48,758 bases of DNA from Clostridia bacterium (GTDB lineage Bacteria; Bacillota; Clostridia; Oscillospirales; CAG-272): positions 1 through 48,758 of the forward strand of contig JAFSYU010000003.1 of assembly GCA_017443595.1 (NCBI GenBank), in the 5' to 3' direction. Position 1 is the first letter of the stretch, and the number at the start of each line of letters is the position of its first letter. Made by a program: the position numbers and the translations under genes. The notes beneath the pieces were generated by a model. That model saw nothing but the letters and a program-made list of their open reading frames with translations, ran no database searches and was not told the DNA's origin. Below are positions 1-5,620 of the stretch, one piece after another.

Positions 1-212
1 AACTACCTCGCTTTAAAAAGTGTGTCTATGTAACGGCTCTTGTTAGGAGACGGGATCACGATTTCGCGTTCCGCCTGTGATCCGAAGGCAATGGAACGTG
101 TGCGGTGATTTCGTTAGCTCACCTCAGGCATTGTCGGGCGTAAAGCCCGCTAAATATGTTGACACTATTATTCAGTTTTTGTGCTCTTCCCGCATAAAGC
201 GACAAAATCACA
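1..212 (-). ncRNA. Structured leftward transcript, non-coding in view, LexA-controlled, cut by window edge
   Basis: This stretch lies directly downstream of a leftward consensus promoter with a LexA box. No reading frame of useful length starts in it on the minus strand: the ATG and GTG codons seen give peptides of 7-18 codons at most. It is rich in pairing: 53-59 with 77-83 (7 bp), 65-72 with 93-100 (8 bp, crossing the first helix, so an H-type pseudoknot), 87-93 with 129-135, 104-108 with 119-123, and 135-139 with 145-149 around a 5-base loop. I recognise no known family: it lacks the signatures I know of 6S, SRP, RNase P and tmRNA. It could be a small RNA or a long structured mRNA leader of a gene beyond the edge. 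The start near 212 is inferred from the promoter. Confidence 0.45.
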
Positions 213-218
213 AATATC

Positions 219-247
219 ATTATACAGAACATATGTTCGTTTGTCAA
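219..247 (-). promoter_or_regulatory. Consensus sigma-A promoter, leftward
   Basis: Read on the minus strand this is TTGACA, 17 bases, TATAAT: both hexamers are perfect and the spacing is optimal. The -35 lies at 242-247 and the -10 at 219-224. The expected start is near 212, so it drives the structured stretch that leaves the window on the left. The spacer holds a LexA-type operator. Confidence 0.85.
226..239 (-). promoter_or_regulatory. LexA/DinR (SOS) box inside the promoter spacer
   Basis: The palindrome GAACATATGTTC at 227-238, with its flanking C on the minus strand, matches the Gram-positive LexA/DinR consensus (CGAAC-N4-GTTYC type) at nearly all positions. It sits between the -35 and -10 boxes, where bound LexA would block RNA polymerase. 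This indicates DNA-damage induction of the leftward transcript. The assignment follows from the known Bacillus/Clostridium consensus; binding is not shown. Confidence 0.75.
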
Positions 248-342
248 GAGGTTTTCTAGAAATTTTAAAAGTTATCCTTTTATGTCAATGCATTTTCTCA
301 ACCAATACAACCAAAGGTTGATTTTATTCTAATATACAGTCA

Positions 343-371
343 TTGATTTTGTTACAATGCAGAGATATAAT
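343..371 (+). promoter_or_regulatory. Promoter of first XRE regulator
   Basis: TTGATT (343-348), a 17-base spacer, and TATAAT (366-371). The predicted start near 378 falls beside the palindrome at 380-391. Confidence 0.7.
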
Positions 372-379
372 ATAACTAT

Positions 380-391
380 CAAAGCGCTTTG
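380..391. promoter_or_regulatory. 12-bp perfect palindrome at the transcription start, candidate operator
   Basis: CAAAGCGCTTTG is a perfect palindrome just downstream of the -10 box and 22 bases ahead of the start codon of an XRE regulator. Its position fits an autoregulatory operator. That role is inferred from location. Confidence 0.4.
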
Positions 392-413
392 AAATAAAAA
401 AACGGAGAAAAAT

Positions 414-1448
414 ATGGCAAATATCAATTTAGGATTAAAAATCAGAGAATTAAGAAAGAAAAAAGGTATCACGCAAGAAGCGCTTGCTTCCTCGCTGTCA
501 GTGTCGCCTCAGGCAGTATCAAAATGGGAAAGCGGGCTCACATATCCGGATATGAGTATGATACCTATCATTGCCGGGTACTTTGAGGTCTCGCTCGACA
601 CTCTGTTTGATTACGATCTGAAGGAGCTTAAAAGTAAGATCAAAAAGATAATAAAAGACGCAAACGTTTATTTTTTCAGCGATATCAACCGGTATATTGA
701 AATTATCAAAACCGCGCTTGCAGAATATCCCGGAAATGAAGAGTTAACTTTTGCGTTGCTTGACGGGTATGAGTACGACCTCCGTGAAAACGGAAACCGC
801 GGCAGACTTGATGAAATGATCGAAATATCACAGCGTATCATTTCTGAAAGCAGCAATTACGTCAAAGTCTGTTCCGTTAAAGACGTGCAAGCGGCGGCGT
901 ATCTTGAAAAGGGTGAGTATGAAAAAGCAAAGACGGTCCTGGAATCGCTCCCTGCCGGAATAACGCTTCAATACGACGCCGTCTCTTTCCGCCTTTCCGG
1001 TAAGGATAAGCTGAATGCGGCAATAAACGCCCGATGCGAACATCTTCAGTCTTTATATCAAGCGTGCTTTCAGGAAGGCAATGCTTGGCTTGAAATGGAT
1101 AAAAAGAGAATTCCGTTAGGCGATACCCCGTTTGAAGATTATCTGAAGATGGCGGAAAATGCATACAGAAAAGGATTGAACGTCTTAACCGAATTTATGA
1201 TTCCAGAATGTTCAGGGCAGGGTGCGTATCTTTGGGACGGAATGCAGACGTTTCATTACAGTTTTCATCAATGCATAGCCGCGTGCCGCAAACGCTCGGG
1301 CGATATTGAAGGATGCAGGAAAGAAATCGACGAAGCGTACAGAATCGTATCAACATCTTGGGATGATTTTGACAGTGATCGTGACGAGTATATGAAATAC
1401 TTCAATCGATATCTCGTCGATCTTGATCTTGCGGAATATGTAAAATGA
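414..1448 (+). CDS. XRE-family transcriptional regulator with C-terminal helical repeat-like region
   Basis: A protein of 344 residues. Residues 8-63 form a lambda-repressor-type helix-turn-helix with the family pattern of TQEALA, a recognition helix SPQAVSKWESG, and YPDMSMIPIIAGYF. The rest (about 75-340) has no enzyme motif; it has short helical blocks such as ALAEYPGNEEL and AAYLEKGEYEKAKTVLESL that look like tetratricopeptide-type repeats. It is cytoplasmic and DNA-binding. The ATG is preceded by GGAGA at a short distance and follows a good promoter and a palindrome, so self-regulation is likely. Three relatives lie in this window (1608, 44881, 46104). Its target genes are unknown. Confidence 0.85.
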   Translation: MANINLGLKIRELRKKKGITQEALASSLSVSPQAVSKWESGLTYPDMSMIPIIAGYFEVSLDTLFDYDLKELKSKIKKIIKDANVYFFSDINRYIEIIKTALAEYPGNEELTFALLDGYEYDLRENGNRGRLDEMIEISQRIISESSNYVKVCSVKDVQAAAYLEKGEYEKAKTVLESLPAGITLQYDAVSFRLSGKDKLNAAINARCEHLQSLYQACFQEGNAWLEMDKKRIPLGDTPFEDYLKMAENAYRKGLNVLTEFMIPECSGQGAYLWDGMQTFHYSFHQCIAACRKRSGDIEGCRKEIDEAYRIVSTSWDDFDSDRDEYMKYFNRYLVDLDLAEYVK

Positions 1449-1554
1449 GCCCTTAGAAATAGTACTTCCCGCCTCGATTGCGTCTTTTAGTGCAAAATAT
1501 CAAATTTATCCACTATACGTAGATTTTTTCTACCGTCAAACCACTTCGCGGTTA

Positions 1555-1583
1555 TTTACAAACGTTTTTTGGCATGGTATAAT
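1555..1583 (+). promoter_or_regulatory. Extended -10 promoter of second XRE regulator
   Basis: TTTACA (1555-1560), 17 bases, TATAAT (1578-1583), preceded by TGG as an extended -10. It lies downstream of an in-frame ATG at 1569, so translation must begin at 1608. Confidence 0.7.
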
Positions 1584-1607
1584 ACAATCAGAAAGCGAGG
1601 TGCGAAT

Positions 1608-2393
1608 ATGGATAATTGTCTTGGAAACAACTTAAAAAAGCTGCGCAAAGCGCGAGGTAATACGCAGGAGGAACTTGCGAGATACTTGGGAATTTCGGTG
1701 CAGTCGATCAGCAAATGGGAATGCTGCGACGGTATGCCAGATATCACGCTTCTGCCAAAAATTGCGATCTTCTACGGTGTGACGGTCGACCGTCTGCTTG
1801 GCGTTGACGAGGTCGTGCGAACAGAGCGCATCCGGCAGATCACTGAGGAATACAGTAAAATCAGAGAGCGACCGACGCAAGACGGACTGCCTGACGTCGA
1901 TTATCATCTTGTCGAAGGCATTAATCTTCTGCGCGCCGCTGTGCGTGAACTGCCCGATTGTTGGTTCTTTTATCAATTGCTTGCGTCAGATTTATGGCAG
2001 TACGCTTCAAAACTTGAGATCGACAAAAAGACCGCATTTCTTTCCGAAGCGGAAACGCTCTGCCGCTTGATCCTGCAAAACTGCAAGGAAGACCGCTATC
2101 GCCATTGCGCGAATGAGATCCTTTGTCTTGTTCTGCACGATCAAGGCAATCAGGAGGAAGCGCTCACTCTCTCCCTCTCGCTGCCTGATGCAACCGGAAC
2201 GAATGATTTTATGCTCACCTTTCTGCTCGACGGAGAAGAATTGCAGAGACAGCTCTGTATTTGCACAGGAATCTATCTGCGAACGCTTTATCGCTGCGTA
2301 AAAAAAATCGAGGAACAGGGCTTTGACCCTTCATTGCTTCGAAATGATGATAATCGGTTTTTGCTGGCGGAGATTCAAAGGATTTGCTTGTAG
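1608..2393 (+). CDS. XRE-family transcriptional regulator
   Basis: A protein of 261 residues. Its helix-turn-helix (about residues 5-60) contains TQEELARYLGISVQSISKWE and PDITLLPKIAIFYGVTVDRLLG, typical of this clostridial XRE group. The C-terminal 190 residues are helical with no catalytic motif and may sense a ligand or mediate oligomerisation. I chose the ATG at 1608 because the promoter -10 box lies at 1578-1583, after the upstream in-frame ATG at 1569; AGGTG at 1598-1602 is the ribosome site. The cysteine-rich C-terminal half differs from the paralog at 414. Function beyond DNA binding is unknown. Confidence 0.8.
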   Translation: MDNCLGNNLKKLRKARGNTQEELARYLGISVQSISKWECCDGMPDITLLPKIAIFYGVTVDRLLGVDEVVRTERIRQITEEYSKIRERPTQDGLPDVDYHLVEGINLLRAAVRELPDCWFFYQLLASDLWQYASKLEIDKKTAFLSEAETLCRLILQNCKEDRYRHCANEILCLVLHDQGNQEEALTLSLSLPDATGTNDFMLTFLLDGEELQRQLCICTGIYLRTLYRCVKKIEEQGFDPSLLRNDDNRFLLAEIQRICL

Positions 2394-2413
2394 AAAACAA
2401 ATAAAAAACTGAT

Positions 2414-2437
2414 GAGGCAGGGATCACTCTCCTCCTC
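2414..2437. terminator. Imperfect hairpin after second XRE gene
   Basis: GAGGCAGGGA, loop TCAC, TCTCCTCCTC: a 10-base stem with a two-base internal mismatch. It lies 20 bases after the stop codon. It lacks a clear U-tract, so termination is uncertain. It is clearly related in sequence to the perfect hairpin at 3796-3820. Confidence 0.4.
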
Positions 2438-2462
2438 GCTTTGAAAGTGCGCGTTTTCTGTC

Positions 2463-2491
2463 AAGACAGCCGTGTATTTCTGTGATATACT
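2463..2491 (+). promoter_or_regulatory. Putative promoter of AraC-type regulator
   Basis: AAGACA (2463-2468, weak -35), 17 bases, TATACT (2486-2491), preceded by TGA as an extended -10. Confidence 0.5.
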
Positions 2492-2545
2492 GAAATCACA
2501 AACGATCGGCCGGCGTTTGAAAACTAAAAACACGGAGGTTTAATT

Positions 2546-3778
2546 ATGGAAAACAGTGAACTTGTTACAAAAGCGCTGCGGTATATATGCAGCCAAACGG
2601 GAAACAGCGAACTGACGATAGAGGAGATCGCGGAACATGCGGGATTTTCGACCGACTATTTCAACCGGATATTCCTCGCCCACACGGGATTCAACGTAAT
2701 GGAATATCTGCGGTTCTGTCGCTTGAAAAACGCGGCGATACAGTTGAGAAACACCGGCGACAACGTATTGGATATAGCGTTGAAGAACGGTTATGAATCA
2801 CACGAAAGCTTCACGCGCGCATTCAAGAAGCAATACGGGATTTCTCCCGTCGAATACCGAAAAAAATATATAAAAATTCAGCCGCGCTACGGCGAGTATC
2901 ATAACGATACTGTCTGCAAACGACTGACGCACGAATTCGGTGATCTTAAACCGGCAGACAGAGACGACGTCATTGACTGGCTGCTTGAAAAGGACGCGAT
3001 CAAATACGGTTATACTGCCGCTTCTCTGATCGTAAACGGCGGACCGGTCCTGTATACCGGAGATGATTTCCGTAACGGATGCGTATGGGTAACGGAGTGG
3101 TCTGACGGCTTTGAATGTGACATAATTTGCGACGACTACGAAAAAGCCGCGGAATATATGAAGCTGTTTGACGACGACCGTTTCCGGATCGTATTTTTTA
3201 CCTTTGATAACGATGAAACGATAGTCGGCAAGTTTGCCGAGCACGGAATAGAGGTGACGTCTATCGACCGCGCATACGAAAACGTTTACATCGGCGATCC
3301 GTTTGACGCGGAAGCTCCGCAAGGGATATATATGCGCGAGTTGAAGTATGAGGATGCGGATATGCTTAACCGTTTAAATGAAAAAAGAAGCAAAAAAATG
3401 CAAATGATAAACGGATTGATAAACGTTATGCACCAGAGAGACGTTCTTGGAGTTGAGGACTGCATGGAGTTCTGTTTCGGTATATTCCGCGACAGTGTAA
3501 TGATCGGTTTATCCATAGCAAGTCTGCAAAACGCACACGGATTTACTATAAATAACTGTATATATACCTATTTTATTGACGGCTATGAGAGCGAAGACCT
3601 GTATGTCTATACATACAAATACGTTACCGACCGGGTATTGGAAAAAGGCGCCTTGCCCTTTGACGATGTTCAAACGTCGCACACAGCGCCTGAACACCGT
3701 TTCGGCAAATTCAATTCAGTTGATCTCGGCTATAAGCTCTCTTTGTGCCGATGCGAGTTAAAGTACCGAGTGAAATAA
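2546..3778 (+). CDS. AraC-family regulator with C-terminal acetyltransferase-like domain
   Basis: A protein of 410 residues. Residues 1-110 form the two helix-turn-helices of AraC regulators, ending in the usual SFTRAFKKQYGISPVEYRKK. This DNA-binding part is at the N-terminus rather than the more common C-terminus. Residues of about 130-410 form an effector region; the last 140 (from IYMRELKYEDADMLNRL onward) resemble a GNAT N-acetyltransferase fold, although I cannot point to a clear acetyl-CoA loop. It may be a sensor domain rather than an active enzyme. Start: a strong GGAGG site 8 bases before the ATG. It stands alone, with its own promoter and a downstream hairpin. Confidence 0.75.
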   Translation: MENSELVTKALRYICSQTGNSELTIEEIAEHAGFSTDYFNRIFLAHTGFNVMEYLRFCRLKNAAIQLRNTGDNVLDIALKNGYESHESFTRAFKKQYGISPVEYRKKYIKIQPRYGEYHNDTVCKRLTHEFGDLKPADRDDVIDWLLEKDAIKYGYTAASLIVNGGPVLYTGDDFRNGCVWVTEWSDGFECDIICDDYEKAAEYMKLFDDDRFRIVFFTFDNDETIVGKFAEHGIEVTSIDRAYENVYIGDPFDAEAPQGIYMRELKYEDADMLNRLNEKRSKKMQMINGLINVMHQRDVLGVEDCMEFCFGIFRDSVMIGLSIASLQNAHGFTINNCIYTYFIDGYESEDLYVYTYKYVTDRVLEKGALPFDDVQTSHTAPEHRFGKFNSVDLGYKLSLCRCELKYRVK

Positions 3779-3795
3779 TAATTATCATACATAAT

Positions 3796-3820
3796 GAGGC
3801 GGAGAATCACTCTCCGCCTC
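3796..3820. terminator. Perfect 10-bp hairpin between convergent genes
   Basis: GAGGCGGAGA, loop ATCAC, TCTCCGCCTC. It lies between the AraC-type gene (plus) and tnpV (minus) and could end transcription from both sides. The U-tract is poor. It shares its loop and half-stem with the hairpin at 2414-2437. Confidence 0.5.
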
Positions 3821-3843
3821 GTGTTGCAAATATGTTACAAATG

Positions 3844-4230
3844 TTAATTGTAAATGATTTCGTTTAAGACGACTTCCTCCGCGCGGTTGCGAATTGAATT
3901 CATCCTTTGAACCCAGCCGAGTTGATCGTGCCTTTTGAGCACTTCGTCCACACCCTCGTCCTTCGCCATTTGTTTTACAAGCTGAAAGAGCATTTCTTCC
4001 GCCTGTTCATTGATATCGGCAAGGTAATCCGGCAGTTTGTCTTCGATCTGCAGCGCCATATAAGTCGCTTTCTTGTACCGTCTGAGGTACTGAAGATGCC
4101 TCTGTCCCCATATTCCGATGGGACGGTGCTCTTCCGGTTCTTCGTCTCCGGCGAGAAAATAGTAGTCGCCTACCAACTCATACTTCAGCCCGGTTTTTTC
4201 GTCTGTAATGTACTTTTCAAGTTCTTTCAT
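3844..4230 (-). CDS. tnpV: Transposon-encoded protein TnpV
   Basis: A protein of 128 residues matching the TnpV family known from Tn4451-type mobilisable elements and common in gut Clostridia. Recognisable blocks are the N-terminal TDEKTGLKYELVGDYYF, then PIGIWGQRHLQYLRRYKKATY, and the C-terminal LGWVQRMNSIRNRAEEVVL. The family role is unknown. I chose the ATG at 4228-4230, with GGAGG 9 bases upstream, over an in-frame ATG 46 codons earlier, because the added residues do not resemble the family. No recombinase or other transposon gene lies nearby, so this is an orphan left by an element, beside an unusual repeat patch. Confidence 0.8.
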   Translation of the reverse strand: MKELEKYITDEKTGLKYELVGDYYFLAGDEEPEEHRPIGIWGQRHLQYLRRYKKATYMALQIEDKLPDYLADINEQAEEMLFQLVKQMAKDEGVDEVLKRHDQLGWVQRMNSIRNRAEEVVLNEIIYN

Positions 4231-4364
4231 GATCTGAAACCTCCGTTTTTTCTTTATTTTACCTGGTTGTTTCAGATAGGTCGAATGTGCGAATCGGTCG
4301 GGTATCGGAATGTGTGTCGCGCCGGATTTCATCATAAAATTCACTTGCGTTATGAACACTCCGA

Positions 4365-4404
4365 CCATAACGAAAAGACGCCTTTTGGCGTCTTTTCGTT
4401 ATGG
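4365..4404. terminator. 18-bp perfect hairpin, possible bidirectional terminator
   Basis: Arms at 4365-4382 and 4387-4404 pair perfectly around TTTT. The stem has a GC-rich tip (GACGCC/GGCGTC) and A/T-rich flanks, so each strand gives a hairpin followed by U-rich sequence. No gene ends immediately here. It is the first of three strong hairpins that bracket the two inverted-repeat elements. Confidence 0.5.
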
Positions 4405-4419
4405 CACTGATAGTATATA

Positions 4420-4549
4420 AGAAGGACTTGAACCAGCGTTAAGAAAACGCTTCGGGGAAGCGTTTTTAGCGGTGACCGAAGGTTTTTGCAAGGCACACAA
4501 GAATGAAATCTGCACTTATGCCTTGCAAAAACCAAGAACAAGTCCTTCT
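4420..4549. repeat. 130-bp inverted-repeat element, copy A
   Basis: Bounded by the perfect terminal inverted repeat AGAAGGACTTG (4420-4430) and CAAGTCCTTCT (4539-4549). Inside are two hairpins: 4444-4453 with 4457-4466 (10 bp, GGG loop) and 4483-4495 with 4519-4531 (13 bp, 23-base loop). A second copy with the same ends and hairpins lies at 4612-4853. It has no convincing coding content, although the minus strand is open over part of it. It resembles a miniature inverted-repeat element or a structured RNA unit. Confidence 0.75.
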
Positions 4550-4554
4550 GCCCC

Positions 4555-4598
4555 TGTAAAACAAAAATGACGCTAAATAGCGTCATTTTTGTTTTACA
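4555..4598. terminator. 21-bp perfect hairpin between the two repeat copies
   Basis: Arms 4555-4575 and 4578-4598 pair without a mismatch around AA. The tip GACGCTA/TAGCGTC is followed on each strand by a T-rich run (ATTTTTGTTTT), the shape of a bidirectional factor-independent terminator. It is similar in design to the hairpin at 4365-4404. Confidence 0.55.
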
Positions 4599-4611
4599 CA
4601 CAAGCTTCATA

Positions 4612-4853
4612 AGAAGGACTTGAAGCAGCGTTAAGAAAACGTGCCGGTGGCATGTTTTTAGCGGTGACTGTAGACGAGCCTTGCGCCGCCGGGGGCGGAT
4701 GAAGCAAGGCGAGGAAAGCGCAGCGGTCGAAAGAAATCAAGCACAGTCACGGCAGTGACGCGCAGATTTTTTCGGGCACCGCAAGCGGTTTTGCAAGGCA
4801 CACACGATGAAGTTTGCACTTATGCCTTGCAAAAATCAAGAACAAGTCCTTCT
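4612..4853. repeat. 242-bp inverted-repeat element, copy B, with nested insertion
   Basis: It has the same terminal repeats as copy A (AGAAGGACTTG at 4612-4622, CAAGTCCTTCT at 4843-4853). It keeps the first hairpin (4636-4645 with 4649-4658) and the second (4789-4800 with 4823-4834). The first stem differs from copy A by three paired (compensatory) changes and one wobble. Between the hairpins is extra DNA of about 110 bp with its own nested pairing: 4664-4671 with 4743-4750, 4678-4684 with 4704-4710, and 4686-4690 with 4694-4698. Confidence 0.75.
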
Positions 4854-4884
4854 TTTTAATCTGTTCTCTTGCGGCTTTAGCCGC

Positions 4885-4918
4885 GCGCGTGTGTGTCCCC
4901 CCCCACCCACACACGCGC
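4885..4918 (+). terminator. 11-bp GC hairpin with T-rich tail
   Basis: GCGCGTGTGTG (4885-4895) pairs with CACACACGCGC (4908-4918), followed by TTATTTATTT. It closes the repeat patch just ahead of the promoter at 4935. Confidence 0.55.
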
Positions 4919-4934
4919 TTATTTATTTCTCTGC

Positions 4935-4963
4935 TTGACATATTCACACTTTTTCTGTATAAT
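4935..4963 (+). promoter_or_regulatory. Perfect consensus promoter of phosphatase-methyltransferase pair
   Basis: TTGACA (4935-4940), exactly 17 bases, TATAAT (4958-4963). Both hexamers are perfect, which predicts strong expression unless repressed. The -35 begins 17 bases after the hairpin at 4885-4918. Confidence 0.85.
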
Positions 4964-5000
4964 AAAAACAGCCGATCAAACCGGCATTTTCGGAGGTCTT

Positions 5001-5606
5001 ATGAAAACTGTTATAACGATCCAACACACGCAATCAGTTCACCATACTAACGGAATGGTCGGATCATGGACTGATTGGCCGCTTACGGATATTGGAATAA
5101 ATCAGGCGAAAAATATCGGTATCAAACTGAAGGCGGAGCTATGCGGAAAAGATTTTGTTATGTACTCCTCCGATTTACAAAGAGCAAGACAAACTGCGGA
5201 ATATGTTGGAAGCTATCTTGGATCGACGCCTGAATTACGGTATGAATTAAGAGAAAGGAATCTCGGAAAATGCTGCGGAAAATCAGTTCTGTGGCTACGA
5301 GAAAACATGGAACGTCAGGAAAAAACGATAGACGACAGAATGTTTTCCGACGCTGAAAGCAGAAGAGACGAATGGAACAGATTAAAACCGTTTTTTGACG
5401 AGATGATGTCGTCTGACAAAGAAAACGTTATTATCGTATCGCACGGGAATTTGCTGAGCGTTTTCAACGTTATGTTTATCGGCTTGGACGTTGATGCTCT
5501 GAACGTTTGTGAAATGCACGGATCAGCAGGCGGCGTTTCCCTTATGATCGAAAACAATGGAAAAAGGATAATAAAACGCATCAGCGATATGAGTTATATT
5601 TTATAA
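5001..5606 (+). CDS. Histidine phosphatase (phosphoglycerate mutase superfamily)
   Basis: A protein of 201 residues. The catalytic core is present: His9 in IQHTQS (phospho-acceptor), Arg61 in SSDLQRARQT, acid residues in YELRERNLG (about 82-88), and His148 in VSHGN. The classical RHGE signature is changed to QHTQ, with only the histidine kept, which suggests a divergent subfamily with its own substrate. It is probably a soluble phosphatase acting on a small phosphorylated molecule. Start: the ATG at 5001 follows GGAGG and lies about 37 bases after the -10 box; an upstream in-frame start lies inside the terminator-like hairpin. It is followed after 14 bases by a methyltransferase, so the two are co-transcribed. 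Confidence 0.85.
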   Translation: MKTVITIQHTQSVHHTNGMVGSWTDWPLTDIGINQAKNIGIKLKAELCGKDFVMYSSDLQRARQTAEYVGSYLGSTPELRYELRERNLGKCCGKSVLWLRENMERQEKTIDDRMFSDAESRRDEWNRLKPFFDEMMSSDKENVIIVSHGNLLSVFNVMFIGLDVDALNVCEMHGSAGGVSLMIENNGKRIIKRISDMSYIL

Positions 5607-5620
5607 ACCAAGGAGATAAT

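Noticed and set aside
159..187. TTGACA at 159-164 on the plus strand as a rightward promoter
   Set aside because: No -10-like hexamer follows at 16-18 bases.
77..259. Plus-strand reading frame of 60 codons at the left end
   Set aside because: It runs against the consensus leftward promoter and LexA box and through the structured region, has no ribosome site, and its product is not protein-like.
1569..1607. Upstream in-frame ATG for the second XRE regulator
   Set aside because: The -10 box (1578-1583) lies after it, so the transcript would not contain this codon; the added residues do not fit the family.
4350..4947. Two minus-strand reading frames sharing a KDLF-type segment
   Set aside because: The shared residues come from the repeated inverted-repeat element, the frames cross strong hairpins, and neither has a ribosome site.
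4893..5000. Upstream start for the histidine phosphatase
   Set aside because: It lies inside a terminator-like hairpin and ahead of the perfect promoter; GGAGG marks the ATG at 5001.
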